Shown here one piece after another: positions 1 to 9,028 of a stretch of 55,004 bases of DNA. The notes under the pieces are model-generated. The model had not been told where the DNA came from. It saw only the letters and a list, made by a program, of their open reading frames with translations, and ran no database searches. A program made the translations under genes and the position numbers. The first letter of the stretch is position 1. The number at the start of each line of letters is the position of its first letter. The DNA comes from Eisenbergiella tayi (GTDB taxonomy: Bacteria; Bacillota; Clostridia; Lachnospirales; Lachnospiraceae): positions 12,251 through 67,254 of the forward strand of contig NZ_MPDJ01000016.1 in the NCBI RefSeq assembly GCF_001881565.1, written 5' to 3'.

Positions 1-63
1 AAAACGGAAGGGATCCGGCTGATTGGAGTACAGTCCGTAAAAGATGTCATGGACATTATTTAA
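1..63 (+). CDS. C-terminal end of an unidentified protein
   Basis: Frame 1 is open from the first base and gives 20 residues (KTEGIRLIGVQSVKDVMDII) before a TAA at 61-63. The start lies outside the window. A helix-like tail of this kind ends several ATPase families, but 20 residues are too few to assign one, so no function is proposed. The stop falls 3 bases before the giant hairpin at 66-321. Confidence 0.5.
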   Translation, partial: KTEGIRLIGVQSVKDVMDII

Positions 64-65
64 CT

Positions 66-321
66 AGTAACGATGCAGCTCCCGCTTCGCCAGTTGGGAT
101 CGTCCGTCCTTTGTTCCCGCAGCATCCCCGGTTATACAGAGGTCCTTAGAGGGGACGCTTCCGCTCGGATAACCACGCAGCGGTACTAAGGCTGCAAAGG
201 ACGCAGCCTAAGGACCGGCGTGTTTATAACGCCCCTTACAGGATCCTCTGTATAACCGGGGATGCTGCGGGAACAAAGGACGGACGATCCCAACTGGCGA
301 AGCGGGAGCTGCATCGTTACT
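66..321 (+). repeat. Giant hairpin, family A, copy 1
   Basis: Two arms of about 77 bp (66-142 and 245-321) read as perfect inverted copies. They enclose a core of about 102 nt at 143-244. The core holds its own stem, AAGGCTGC pairing with GCAGCCT across an AAGGAC loop, plus outer pairing near both core ends. The same core recurs at 39630-39733 and, inverted and truncated, near 54900-54948, while the arms there are unrelated in sequence. No reading frame with a ribosome-binding site is present. It lies between a stop codon and the next promoter. Confidence 0.9.
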
Positions 322-349
322 TTAACTATATGGAAATAAGAATTTGGCA

Positions 350-378
350 TTGTCAACCGGCCGTTAAAATGCTATGAT
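350..378 (+). promoter_or_regulatory. Sigma-A-type promoter of the BMP transporter operon
   Basis: TTGTCA (350-355), a 17-base spacer and TATGAT (373-378). Transcription should start near 385, giving a leader of about 130 nt before the ATG at 517. I recognise no riboswitch in that leader. Confidence 0.7.
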
Positions 379-516
379 TAATTTGTAATTGTTTGTAATG
401 TGGTTTTTTTCGACAGGTTTTTTATTGTTGAAGCGCTTGCAGACAGAATGGAAGCGAAGCTTCCACGGGATTATGATGAAGGCCGTCTCGGACGGCTAAA
501 AAGGAGGATTTTTATT

Positions 517-1728
517 ATGAAAAAAGCACTTTCTCTTGCAATTGCTGCTGTGCTTGCTTTCTCTCTGACAGCCTGCGGCAATTCCGGCAGCACCGCTCCT
601 GAAAGCAGTGCAGCCCCTGAAAGCAGCGCTGCTGCAGAATCTGTTGCGGAACCGGAATCTTCGGAAGCTGCTGCAGAAACCACCGAAGCAGGAAATGACG
701 CACTGAAGATCGCCATTGTGTCCAGCCCCTCGGGTGTGGATGACGGTTCTTTTAATGAGGACAATTATAACGGTATTCTTTCCTTTATCGGAAAGCATCC
801 TTCCTCTACGGTAACTCCTGTTAAGGAGCCTACAGGGGATACGGCGGCGGCAGTACAGGCAGTAGCCGATATCGTAGCTGACTATGATGTGATTGTATGC
901 TGTGGTTTCCAGTTCGCAGGTATCACACAGGTTGCGCAGGACAACCCTGATGTTGCCTTTATTCTGGTAGATGCTTTCCCTGCTGATGCAGAAGGACAGG
1001 ATACGGAAGTGGATAATATTTACGCGATGCAGTTTAAAGAGCAGGAAAGCGGATTCTTTGCCGGTATGGCGGCTGCTCTGGAAACAAAGAGCAATAAGGT
1101 TGCCGTGGTAAACGGTATTGCATATCCTTCCAATGTAAACTATCAGTATGGTTTTGAATGCGGCGTTAAATATGTGAATGAAACCGACGGAAAGTCTGTT
1201 GAAATCGTTGAACTTCCTTCCTATGCGGGAACAGATGTTACCGGCGTCAATGTGGGGGGCAACTATATCGGATCCTTCGCGGATGCGGCAACCGGCAAGG
1301 TTGTTGGCAATGCCCTTATCGATGAAGGCGTGGATATCATGTTCGTTGCTGCAGGCGATTCCGGAAACGGTGTGTTTACAGCGGCTAAGGAAGCGGAAGG
1401 CGTTTATGTTATCGGCTGTGATGTTGATCAGTATGATGATGGTGCAAACGGAGATGCCAACGTTATCCTGACCAGCGGACTGAAGGTTATGAGCACAAAC
1501 GTGGACAAGGCTCTGGAAACAATTGCGGACGGTTCTTTTGCGGGAGGCAACGTAACTCTGGGAGCTGATACGGATTCCACAGGTTATGTGAGCGCTTCCG
1601 GCAGATGTCAGCTTTCTGCGGATACTATTACAAAGCTGGATGCTGCTTATGAAAAAGTGAAAGCAGGAGACATTGTACCTGCTGCCAACTTCAACGGTAT
1701 TACTCCCGATGATTTTACAGTAGAGTAA
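517..1728 (+). CDS. BMP-family nucleoside-binding lipoprotein of an ABC importer
   Basis: A 403-residue substrate-binding lipoprotein of the BMP/PnrA family, whose members bind purine nucleosides outside the membrane and deliver them to an ABC importer. A basic start and hydrophobic stretch (MKKALSLAIAAVLAFSL) precede the lipobox TAC, followed by a low-complexity Ser/Ala/Glu linker and then the periplasmic-binding fold beginning near KIAIVSSPSG. The ATG at 517 is chosen over an in-frame ATG at 400 because AAGGAGG lies at 501-507 and only this start gives a signal peptide. The ATPase and two permeases follow, after a leaky-looking terminator. Substrate class comes from the family, not from residues I can check. 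Confidence 0.9.
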   Translation: MKKALSLAIAAVLAFSLTACGNSGSTAPESSAAPESSAAAESVAEPESSEAAAETTEAGNDALKIAIVSSPSGVDDGSFNEDNYNGILSFIGKHPSSTVTPVKEPTGDTAAAVQAVADIVADYDVIVCCGFQFAGITQVAQDNPDVAFILVDAFPADAEGQDTEVDNIYAMQFKEQESGFFAGMAAALETKSNKVAVVNGIAYPSNVNYQYGFECGVKYVNETDGKSVEIVELPSYAGTDVTGVNVGGNYIGSFADAATGKVVGNALIDEGVDIMFVAAGDSGNGVFTAAKEAEGVYVIGCDVDQYDDGANGDANVILTSGLKVMSTNVDKALETIADGSFAGGNVTLGADTDSTGYVSASGRCQLSADTITKLDAAYEKVKAGDIVPAANFNGITPDDFTVE

Positions 1729-1773
1729 GGAACGTACTTGGGAACTGTGTCTGCAGATCCTGAGAAAAGGGAA

Positions 1774-1801
1774 GGCGGGCCGGGGTTCCGGCCTGCTTTT
1801 T
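1774..1801 (+). terminator. Terminator or attenuator after the BMP gene
   Basis: GCGGGCCGG (1775-1783) can pair with CCGGCCTGC (1788-1796), followed directly by TTTTT. It lies between the binding-protein gene and its transporter genes, so partial read-through would give the usual excess of binding protein over membrane components. Confidence 0.75.
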
Positions 1802-1898
1802 ATATATTTCCCGTTGGGGGAAATTGTCCGTCGGGCGGGAAATTGCCTGCCGGGAAGGAAGCGGAAGAATCACCATCAGGTGATTTTGTATGCAGGGG

Positions 1899-1946
1899 TA
1901 TACTTAGGGGATGTCAGCATGAGGCTGATGGCATCCCCTAAGTATA
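1899..1946 (+). repeat. Perfect hairpin upstream of the transporter ATPase
   Basis: A 15-bp perfect inverted repeat (TATACTTAGGGGATG at 1899-1913 against 1932-1946) is extended by an inner TCAGC/GCTGA stem. There is no T run after it, so it is not a simple terminator. It ends 45 bases before the ATPase start and may affect mRNA stability or processing. Confidence 0.7.
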
Positions 1947-1991
1947 TCATGGAGAAACAGCCGTGGGAAACGGCGGAATGAGAGGGAATGT

Positions 1992-3527
1992 ATGTCGGAT
2001 TATATTGTGGAAATGCGCCATATTACTAAAAGGTTCCCGGGCATTGTTGCCAATGACGATGTCACGATTCAGGTAAAGAAGGGGGAGATTTACGCCCTTC
2101 TGGGGGAAAACGGCGCCGGAAAGTCAACGCTGATGAGTATGCTTTTCGGTATGTACGAGCCGGATGAAGGGGAAATCTATATCCGGGGAGAAAAGGTAAA
2201 GATCTCTTCCCCCAACCACGCCACGAAACTGAATATCGGTATGGTGCATCAGCATTTTAAGCTGGTCAGTAATTATACGATTGCGGAAAACATAGTGATG
2301 GGTATGGAGCCGGTAAAGAAAGTGCTGGGTTTGTTCCCTGCCGTTGATATGAAAAAAGCCAACGAGGATATCCGGGGGCTTTCCCAGAAATACGGCCTGG
2401 AGGTGGAGCCCACCGATGTGATTGAAAACATCAATGTTTCCACACAGCAGAGGGTGGAAATTCTGAAGATGCTTTATCGGAAAGCGGAAATCCTGATTTT
2501 TGACGAACCTACGGCGGTGCTCACTCCGCAGGAGATCGAATTTTTACTGGATATTATTAAGGGCCTTCGGGAAAACGGAAAGACAATCATCCTCATTACC
2601 CATAAGCTGGAAGAGATTAAAAAGGTGGCCGACCGCTGTGCGATTCTGAACAGGGGCCGTCTTATCGATGTGCTGGATGTGAAGGAAACAAGCACTAAGA
2701 AAATGGCCAGCCTGATGGTGGGCCGTGAAGTCAGCTTTGAAACCCCTAAGAAGGAGCCTTCCTTCGGCAGGGAAATCCTGCTGGTGGAAAATATGACTGT
2801 TGTGAACCAGGATCAGTTTGAAGTGGTTAAGGATGTATCCTTTTCTGTAAGGGGCGGAGAAATTTTTGCCATTGCCGGTGTTGCGGGGAACGGGCAGATT
2901 GAGCTGGCGGATGCCATTGCAGGACTGCTTCCCGTCCATAAGGGGAAGATATGGCTTAATGGAAAGGATATTACAGGGGAATCCATCCGTCAAAGGAGTC
3001 TGGAAGGGATATCCTATATCCCGGAGGACAGGCAGAATTACGGGGTGATAATGGATTTCACCTTATCGGAGAATCTGGGGCTGCGGAATTATTTTAAAGA
3101 GCCCTTTTCCAGAAAGGGAATCCTGAATAAGAAGGCCTTTGACAGCTATGCGGAAACCCTCATTGATAAATATGATATCCGAAGCGGCCAGGGAGTGCGT
3201 ACTGTTGTGCGTTCCATGAGCGGCGGAAATCAGCAGAAGGCGATCATTGCCAGAGAGGTCGAACAGGAATCGGATCTGATGATTTTCGTGCAGCCGACAA
3301 GAGGACTGGATATCGGGGCGATTGAAAATATCCGCAGGCAGATGATCGGCGAAAGGGATAAGGGAAAGGCCATTCTGCTGATATCCCTGGAACTAGATGA
3401 AATCATGGATTGTGCGGATACCATCGGCGTTATTTATAACGGGCAGATGCAGAAAAAAGCGGATGCCAAAACGCTGACCACCAATGAGGTGGGAGAATTT
3501 ATGATGGGGGTGAAGCGGCATGCATAA
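1992..3527 (+). CDS. Nucleoside ABC transporter, double ATPase subunit
   Basis: A 511-residue protein with two fused ABC ATPase domains, as in the YufO/RbsA-like subunits paired with BMP binding proteins. The first domain has Walker A GENGAGKS (about 38-45), a Q-loop region HQHFKL and the Walker B region ILIFDEPTAVL. The second has a degenerate Walker A (GVAGNGQ, lacking the lysine) and the signature SGGNQQK, which is normal for this subfamily. The cytoplasmic protein should couple ATP hydrolysis to uptake through the next two gene products. Its end overlaps the next gene by 8 bases, indicating translational coupling. Confidence 0.92.
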   Translation: MSDYIVEMRHITKRFPGIVANDDVTIQVKKGEIYALLGENGAGKSTLMSMLFGMYEPDEGEIYIRGEKVKISSPNHATKLNIGMVHQHFKLVSNYTIAENIVMGMEPVKKVLGLFPAVDMKKANEDIRGLSQKYGLEVEPTDVIENINVSTQQRVEILKMLYRKAEILIFDEPTAVLTPQEIEFLLDIIKGLRENGKTIILITHKLEEIKKVADRCAILNRGRLIDVLDVKETSTKKMASLMVGREVSFETPKKEPSFGREILLVENMTVVNQDQFEVVKDVSFSVRGGEIFAIAGVAGNGQIELADAIAGLLPVHKGKIWLNGKDITGESIRQRSLEGISYIPEDRQNYGVIMDFTLSENLGLRNYFKEPFSRKGILNKKAFDSYAETLIDKYDIRSGQGVRTVVRSMSGGNQQKAIIAREVEQESDLMIFVQPTRGLDIGAIENIRRQMIGERDKGKAILLISLELDEIMDCADTIGVIYNGQMQKKADAKTLTTNEVGEFMMGVKRHA

Positions 3528-4656
3528 AAAAGAATCCGTCTTTAAGAGAGTGATAAGCCGGACCCTTGGCAATAAGAAAACCCAGAGTGTGACCATCCCG
3601 CTTTTATGTGTACTCATAGGCCTGATTGTGGGAGCCATAGTCATTGCCGTGCTGGGAAAGAATCCTTTTATGGCTTATTATAACCTTCTTCAGGGCTGCG
3701 GAATTGCGCCGAAGGCTTCCTATGCGGGACATAAGAGTATACTTACGGACTTTTTAAGCTTTCTCAATTATCTGACGCCTATGATTTTTGCCGCGCTTGC
3801 GGTGGCGGTAGCCATGCGTACCGGGCTTTTTAATATCGGTGTGTCGGGGCAGATGCTGGCGGCGGGCTTCCTTGCCACTATCCTGGTGGGCTACAGCGGC
3901 CTGAATGCTTTTCTGGCGAAGCCTCTGGTTCTCCTGATCGGCGTGGCCGCAGGGGCTGTGGTAGGCGGGCTGATCGGCCTTCTGAAATATAAATTCAATA
4001 TCAATGAAGTGGTTTCTTCCATTATGCTGAATTATATCATCCAGTATGTATGCAGCTTCTGTATCAATACATTTTATGTGGATCCTGTTTCCAGGCAGTC
4101 AAAGGCCGTTGCACAGTCTGCCCGGCTCACCCTGGCGGATACCGTGGTGGGAGATTTGAAAATGGATATCCCCCTCGGATTTATCCTTGCCCTGATAGCC
4201 GTAGTCCTGGTGAAATTCCTGCTGGACAGGACAAAAATGGGTTACGAAATGAAAGCAGTGGGCTTCTCCCGCAGCGCGTCCCGTTATGCGGGGATCAATG
4301 TGGGTAAGAATATTGTTGTGACCATGCTCATTTCAGGGGCTTTGGCAGGATTGGCAGGAGTTACCTATTATCTGGGTTATTTCGCTTCCATTCAGCCCAG
4401 AGTATTGAGCAGCACCGGCTTTGATGCCATAGCGGTTTCCCTGCTGGGAAACAACAATCCGGTGGGAATTATTTTCTCCTCTCTGCTGATAACCGTTGTG
4501 GATAAGGGAAGTACTTATATGAGCTCCGCTGCGGGGATACAGGCGGAGATTGCCGATGTTATTACGGGGATTATCCTTTTGTTCTGTGCATGCTCCGCAT
4601 TCATCAGATACCTGCTGACACGTATGAAGGATGAGGAAGGGAGGAAGGAGAAATGA
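3520..4656 (+). CDS. Nucleoside ABC transporter permease (YufP-like)
   Basis: A 378-residue polytopic membrane protein of the BPD_transp_2 class. It has a basic cytoplasmic N-terminus, then about eight or more hydrophobic segments, with conserved patches MRTGLFNIGVSGQM and AISLLGNNNP-like AVSLLGNNNP. It forms half of the membrane channel with the 319-residue permease encoded next; the two coding regions overlap by 4 bases (ATGA). Both genes follow the double ATPase, the standard order for BMP-type nucleoside importers. Confidence 0.92.
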   Translation: MHKKESVFKRVISRTLGNKKTQSVTIPLLCVLIGLIVGAIVIAVLGKNPFMAYYNLLQGCGIAPKASYAGHKSILTDFLSFLNYLTPMIFAALAVAVAMRTGLFNIGVSGQMLAAGFLATILVGYSGLNAFLAKPLVLLIGVAAGAVVGGLIGLLKYKFNINEVVSSIMLNYIIQYVCSFCINTFYVDPVSRQSKAVAQSARLTLADTVVGDLKMDIPLGFILALIAVVLVKFLLDRTKMGYEMKAVGFSRSASRYAGINVGKNIVVTMLISGALAGLAGVTYYLGYFASIQPRVLSSTGFDAIAVSLLGNNNPVGIIFSSLLITVVDKGSTYMSSAAGIQAEIADVITGIILLFCACSAFIRYLLTRMKDEEGRKEK

Positions 4657-5612
4657 ATACGGTAATCATAGATGGACTGTCCTTTGCCTTACCGTTGTTT
4701 ATCATGGCCATTGGCGGTATTTACAGTGAAAAAAGCGGAATTACCAACCTTGCCATCGAGGGCCTGCAGGGATTCGGCGCGTTTACGGGAGCGCTGGCGG
4801 CCGTGCTTGTGGCGGGCAGCTTTTCCGGAAATTCAGTCATGCCTTTCTATATCGCCATGCTGTTCGCCGTCATAGGCGGAACGCTGTTTTCACTCATTCA
4901 TGCGCTGTTATGTATCCGCTTCAAAGCAAATATGGTTATCAGCGGCGTGGTTATCAATATCCTCGCCATGGCGATGACTTCTTTTCTGACAAAACAGATC
5001 AATGCCGCGGTTTTTGGCGCTGCTTCGGATAAATTTGTGCTCGGGGTATCCAGCCGGCTTACGGTTCCGGTGATTTCCAAAATCCCCGTGCTGGGCGCCG
5101 TATTTTCCAATATTTATCCCTTTGAAATCGTGATCGTCGTTGTGGCGCTGATCGCCTGGTTTGTCATGTACAGGACGCGTTTCGGCATGCATCTGAGGGC
5201 CTGCGGTGACAACCCCCATGCCGTGGATGCTGCAGGAATTGAAGTGGGAAAGGTACGTTTGGTGGCAGTTATGGTTTCCGGGGCTCTTTCCGGCCTTGGA
5301 GGCATCTGCTTCGCCTACTCCATTTCCGCTAATTTTTCCAATAATATTTATGTGGGCTATGGTTATCTGGCTATCGCCGCGATGATATTCGGAAACTGGA
5401 AGATACTTCCTACCCTGGGGGCCTGTCTCCTGTTCGGTCTGGCCCGTTCCGGGGGCTACCGTATTGTACAGATTATGGAAATGCCCAGCAGTTACCAGGA
5501 TCTGGTTATGATCCTTCCCTATGTGCTGACGCTTCTTCTGCTGGTATTCTTTTCCAAGCATAACCGTGCTCCCCGCGCTTTGGGAGAAATTTATGACAAG
5601 GGCAGCCGGTAA
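4653..5612 (+). CDS. Nucleoside ABC transporter permease (YufQ-like)
   Basis: A 319-residue polytopic permease and second half of the channel. Near the N-terminus it has the family's typical IYSEKSGITNLAIEGLQ patch, and later FGMHLRACGDNPHAVDAAG, a cytoplasmic loop likely to contact the ATPase. It is the last gene of the operon; a terminator starts 30 bases after its stop. Size and gene order match the usual four-component nucleoside importer. Confidence 0.92.
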   Translation: MNTVIIDGLSFALPLFIMAIGGIYSEKSGITNLAIEGLQGFGAFTGALAAVLVAGSFSGNSVMPFYIAMLFAVIGGTLFSLIHALLCIRFKANMVISGVVINILAMAMTSFLTKQINAAVFGAASDKFVLGVSSRLTVPVISKIPVLGAVFSNIYPFEIVIVVVALIAWFVMYRTRFGMHLRACGDNPHAVDAAGIEVGKVRLVAVMVSGALSGLGGICFAYSISANFSNNIYVGYGYLAIAAMIFGNWKILPTLGACLLFGLARSGGYRIVQIMEMPSSYQDLVMILPYVLTLLLLVFFSKHNRAPRALGEIYDKGSR

Positions 5613-5642
5613 GACGGCAGAGATAACGATAAGCAGAAAAGA

Positions 5643-5667
5643 CAGCCGGCTTTCCGGCTGTTTTTTC
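5643..5667 (+). terminator. Terminator of the nucleoside transporter operon
   Basis: CAGCCGG and CCGGCTG form a 7-bp stem with a CTTT loop, followed by TTTTTT. It starts 30 bases after the second permease stop. Confidence 0.85.
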
Positions 5668-5680
5668 TGTTAAGCAGCAA

Positions 5681-5805
5681 TCAAATACCCCACTGCAAGC
5701 ATACGGAGTATTAAACTTGCAGCGCTGCAGAGCAGCGGGGTATTTGACCCTCGCGGCAGTCGCCAAAACCAAGCTGGCCTGGCTTTGGCTCGTTGCTCGC
5801 GGGAA
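5681..5805. repeat. Intergenic hairpin repeat with TCAAATACCCC ends
   Basis: TCAAATACCCC (5681-5691) is inverted at 5737-5747, enclosing a second hairpin (GCAAG / CTTGC) and a GCAGCGCTGC palindrome. A further structured tail follows (CCAAAACCAAGC against a GGCTTTGG stretch, between CTCGCGG repeats). It lies between a terminator and the dipeptidase promoter and codes for nothing. It has the look of a dispersed clostridial intergenic repeat, but only one copy is in this window. Confidence 0.6.
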
Positions 5806-5845
5806 TAAATGATTGAATCTGCACAGTTTTTGCCGTAAGCAGCTA

Positions 5846-5874
5846 TGGAAAGCGGGGGAGAAAAAGACTATAAT
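5846..5874 (+). promoter_or_regulatory. Promoter of the dipeptidase-reductase pair
   Basis: TGGAAA (5846-5851), a 17-base spacer and TATAAT (5869-5874). The -10 box is perfect and the -35 is weak. It lies 33 bases before the dipeptidase ATG. Confidence 0.6.
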
Positions 5875-5906
5875 GGCATCAGAAAGGGTTATGGAGGGAA
5901 TGCAGT

Positions 5907-7367
5907 ATGGATAAAGGATATGACAGCCATACCTATGAAAAGGTGGGGCAGTGGTTTGAGGAACACAGGGAAGAAATGGCGGAGGATATCAAAAGACTGG
6001 TGAGGATTCCCAGTATTTCGGATCCGCAGGCGGAAACAGGGCCGTTCGGAAAGGCCTGCCGGGATGCGATGGATGAAATGCTTGCCATGGGCCGGAAGTA
6101 TGGTTTTTTTTCGGAAAATAAAGAATACTATGTGGGTACCATCGGCAGGGAAAAGAAGGACTGGGATAATACCATTGGATTGTGGAATCATTTGGATGTG
6201 GTGCCTCTGGGGGAAGGATGGGATTATGCCCCTTTTGATCCTGTGGTGAGGGATGGATATCTCATCGGAAGAGGGGCTCAGGATAACAAAGGGCCTGCCG
6301 TGGCCATGCTCTATGTGATGCGGTGTATCAGGGATTTGAAGCTTGATATGAAGCATGAAATATGTCTGTTTGTTGGCTGTGATGAGGAACGGGGGATGGC
6401 TGATCTGGAATATTATGGTTCCAGATATCCTTTTCCCGCCTTATCCATGATCGCCGACTGCGGGTTTCCGGTTTGTTACGGGGAGAAGGGAATTCTGGAG
6501 GGCTGGGCCGCCGCAGACGATTCCTTCAGTGAGGATGTAATTGACCTGTACGGAGGCAGCGCCGGCAATATTATACCGGACAGGGCGGTTCTGGTGCTTC
6601 GGGACAGGCCGGAGCTTGAAGAGCTTCTAAGGCAGCTGCCCGAAGCTCTGCAGGCAGAAAAAGAAGAGGGGCAGATACGGATAACAGCCAGGGGCACAAG
6701 CCGGCACAGCGCTTTCCCGGAAGGAAGTGTAAATGCCATACATGAGCTGGCAAAAGCGGTATGCGCGGTCTCCCTTCTGAAGGAAGAGGACAGAAGGCTT
6801 CTCCATTTTATTGAGGAGGCTACGTCTGATTATTATGGGGAAAGAATCGGTATCACTTATGAGGATGAGGTGTCCGGAAGGCTTACCTGTGCCGGGACCG
6901 TATTGAAGCTTCAGGAAGGAAAAGCGGCTCTGCAGTTTAATATCCGCTATTCGATTACCGCGGATCCGGAACATATGGAAGCTGTGCTTGACGGATTCTG
7001 CAGGACATCCGGTTATCACTGGGAGCTCATCAGGAATTCCGCTCCCAATTATTTCCCGAAGGAAAGAAAAGAGGTTGCGCTTCTGACTTCCCTTTTTAAT
7101 GAACTGACCGGAAGTGATTCAAAGCCTTATGTGATGGGCGGCGGAACTTATGCGAGAAAGCTTCCCAATGCCTTTGGCTACGGAATCGGATCCATGCCGG
7201 AGCGTGAGGATGACCGGGCCTCAGAGCTGTTTGCCAAAGGACACGGGGGCGCGCATGAACCCGATGAAGGACTGGATTTGAAAAAGCTTCTGGATGCCGC
7301 AAAGATTTATACCATGGCAATGCTTACACTGAACGATTGTGAAATCAGCGGGAATCCGCAGGTTTAA
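5907..7367 (+). CDS. M20-family zinc dipeptidase (PepV/Sapep-like)
   Basis: A 486-residue cytoplasmic metallopeptidase of family M20. Metal and catalytic motifs are visible: NHLDVVPLGEGW (H95, D97), GRGAQDNKGP (bridging D126) and GCDEERG (E160/E161 as catalytic base and ligand). A lid domain with GTSRHSAFPEGSVNA follows. The C-terminal GGGTYAR and GHGGAHEPDE supply the substrate-binding and last metal-ligand His. Length and motifs fit PepV-like dipeptidases that cut short peptides after import. The downstream reductase's ribosome-binding site overlaps this stop codon, so the two are probably co-translated. Confidence 0.9.
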   Translation: MDKGYDSHTYEKVGQWFEEHREEMAEDIKRLVRIPSISDPQAETGPFGKACRDAMDEMLAMGRKYGFFSENKEYYVGTIGREKKDWDNTIGLWNHLDVVPLGEGWDYAPFDPVVRDGYLIGRGAQDNKGPAVAMLYVMRCIRDLKLDMKHEICLFVGCDEERGMADLEYYGSRYPFPALSMIADCGFPVCYGEKGILEGWAAADDSFSEDVIDLYGGSAGNIIPDRAVLVLRDRPELEELLRQLPEALQAEKEEGQIRITARGTSRHSAFPEGSVNAIHELAKAVCAVSLLKEEDRRLLHFIEEATSDYYGERIGITYEDEVSGRLTCAGTVLKLQEGKAALQFNIRYSITADPEHMEAVLDGFCRTSGYHWELIRNSAPNYFPKERKEVALLTSLFNELTGSDSKPYVMGGGTYARKLPNAFGYGIGSMPEREDDRASELFAKGHGGAHEPDEGLDLKKLLDAAKIYTMAMLTLNDCEISGNPQV

Positions 7368-7380
7368 AGGAGGAAAAACT

Positions 7381-8373
7381 ATGTATCAGGCAAAAGAAAA
7401 CAGATATGAGAGCATGAAATATTTTCGCTGCGGAAAGAGCGGTCTGAAGCTTCCGGCCGTTTCGCTGGGACTTTGGCATAATTTTGGCAGCAAGGATAAT
7501 TTCGACAATATGAAGGAGCTTATTTTCACTGCGTTTGACAATGGAATCACGCATTTTGATCTGGCTAATAATTACGGCCCGGTTTACGGCAGTGCGGAAG
7601 ATAACTTCGGAAGAATTATGGACAGTGATATGCGTCCTTACCGGAACCAGATGGTAATCAGCACTAAGGCGGGTTATGATATGTGGCCGGGGCCTTACGG
7701 GGACGGAGGAAGCAGAAAATACCTGATATCCAGCCTGGATGAGAGTCTTCAGAGGATGAAGCTGGATTATGTGGATATTTTCTATCATCACAGGATGGAT
7801 CCGGAAACGCCGCTGGAGGAAACCATGCTGGCACTTGACAGTATCGTTAAAAGCGGCAAGGCCCTCTATGCCGGAATATCCAACTATACCGGCGAAGCCA
7901 TGGAAAAAGCGGCGGCGATTCTTAATGAACTGAAATGCCCTTTTATCATTAATCAGAACCGTTATTCCATTTTTGACCGCACGATAGAAGAAAATGGCCT
8001 GAAGGCTTCGGCAGTCCGTAATGGCTGTGGAATCATCGCTTTCAGCCCTCTGGCCCAGGGGCTTCTGACAGATAAATATCTGCACGGGATCCCGGAGGAC
8101 AGCCGGATAAAGAGAGACGGAAGATTCCTGACGGAATCTGCGCTGACGGAAGAAACACTGGGACAAATCCGCGCCCTGAACGAAATTGCGGCGGAAAGAG
8201 GACAAAGCCTGGCTCAGATGGCTTTATCCTGGATTCTGAGGGACGGAGAAGTGACCAGTGTTCTGATCGGGGCATCCAGGCCTTCCCAGATAACGGAGAA
8301 TATTCAGATCATCCACAAAATAGATTTTACAGAGGATGAGCTGAAAAAAATCGATGAAATCTGCGGGCTGTAA
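7381..8373 (+). CDS. Aldo/keto reductase, YghZ-like
   Basis: A 330-residue NADPH-dependent reductase of the aldo/keto reductase superfamily, most like the YghZ/L-glyceraldehyde 3-phosphate reductase branch. The catalytic tetrad is D60 and Y65 (HFDLANNYGP), K96 (STKAGYD) and H137 (YHHRMD); the family signature MWPGPYGDGGSRKYL is present. The C-terminal SVLIGASRPSQITEN binds the cofactor. The ATG at 7381 is used because AAAGGAGG sits at 7366-7373, on the preceding stop codon. Its physiological aldehyde substrate cannot be told from sequence. Confidence 0.9.
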   Translation: MYQAKENRYESMKYFRCGKSGLKLPAVSLGLWHNFGSKDNFDNMKELIFTAFDNGITHFDLANNYGPVYGSAEDNFGRIMDSDMRPYRNQMVISTKAGYDMWPGPYGDGGSRKYLISSLDESLQRMKLDYVDIFYHHRMDPETPLEETMLALDSIVKSGKALYAGISNYTGEAMEKAAAILNELKCPFIINQNRYSIFDRTIEENGLKASAVRNGCGIIAFSPLAQGLLTDKYLHGIPEDSRIKRDGRFLTESALTEETLGQIRALNEIAAERGQSLAQMALSWILRDGEVTSVLIGASRPSQITENIQIIHKIDFTEDELKKIDEICGL

Positions 8374-8403
8374 GACAGAGCATTCACATAAAAATGGAAT
8401 ATA

Positions 8404-8470
8404 AAACGCCGCCCGGCCGGCATAACCGTCCCTGAAAGACAGGAACGATTACGCTGACAGGGCGGCGTTT
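8404..8470. terminator. Long terminator hairpin between convergent genes
   Basis: AAACGCCGCCC (8404-8414) pairs perfectly with GGGCGGCGTTT (8460-8470) around a loop of about 45 nt that contains a small hairpin. It can serve both the reductase and the minus-strand gene ending at 8488. Confidence 0.65.
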
Positions 8471-8487
8471 CTGCGTCTGATGGAAGG

Positions 8488-8868
8488 CTATAGATCAGGT
8501 GTCCCTCCGGCGCCGGGAAAGTAGAAGGGGGGAATGATTCCGGGGTAAGCTCCCGGCGAGGTGCCGGGCATTCCGGAATTAGGATATACTCCCGGGAAAA
8601 TCCATCCTGCATCATCATCATGGGCGCGGTTCATTTCCGAATCCCTGTTTACCGGATTACAGCCATCACCGGACATTACAGACTGATCATCCATATCGGA
8701 GGCCTTCCCGTCCTCATCGATATTTACGCTGTCTGCAGATCCGGTATTATCCATATTATGGAGCGCTGTCAGATATCCGTCCGTAAAGGCGGATTCCGGG
8801 GTGATGCCGGGAACGTTTGCGCTGGGAAATGAAAGTCCGTCATGATAAGGTCTTTTTTCTTCCTTCAT
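8488..8868 (-). CDS. Small Gly/Pro-rich hypothetical protein
   Basis: A 126-residue protein I do not recognise. The first two thirds are polar and acidic (many Asp, Asn, Ser). The last third is a Gly/Pro/Tyr-rich tail with loose repeats of the kind GxYPxxGxP (FPGVYPNSGMPG, GAYPGIIPPF). There is no signal peptide or membrane segment. The start is preceded by AGAGG at workable spacing. Tails like this occur in spore-coat and surface proteins, but that is only an analogy. The frame's composition and its end next to a shared terminator make a real gene more likely than not. Confidence 0.5.
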   Translation of the reverse strand: MKEEKRPYHDGLSFPSANVPGITPESAFTDGYLTALHNMDNTGSADSVNIDEDGKASDMDDQSVMSGDGCNPVNRDSEMNRAHDDDAGWIFPGVYPNSGMPGTSPGAYPGIIPPFYFPGAGGTPDL

Positions 8869-9028
8869 GTCTTTCTTCCTCTCTTTTCTATATATTTCAT
8901 GTCTGCCCGGTCAGTCTTGTACCGGCTGAACAGACGTATTTTGGCAAACCTTGGGACATTTTGGCCGAATGGGCAGAAATGGCTAAAATGAGCCTTCAAA
9001 GTTTGTTAATTAGTATACCTGTTAATGC

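Noticed and set aside
317..516. Purine riboswitch in the leader of the nucleoside transporter operon
   Set aside because: I looked for the conserved purine-aptamer junction sequences in 385-516 and did not find them.
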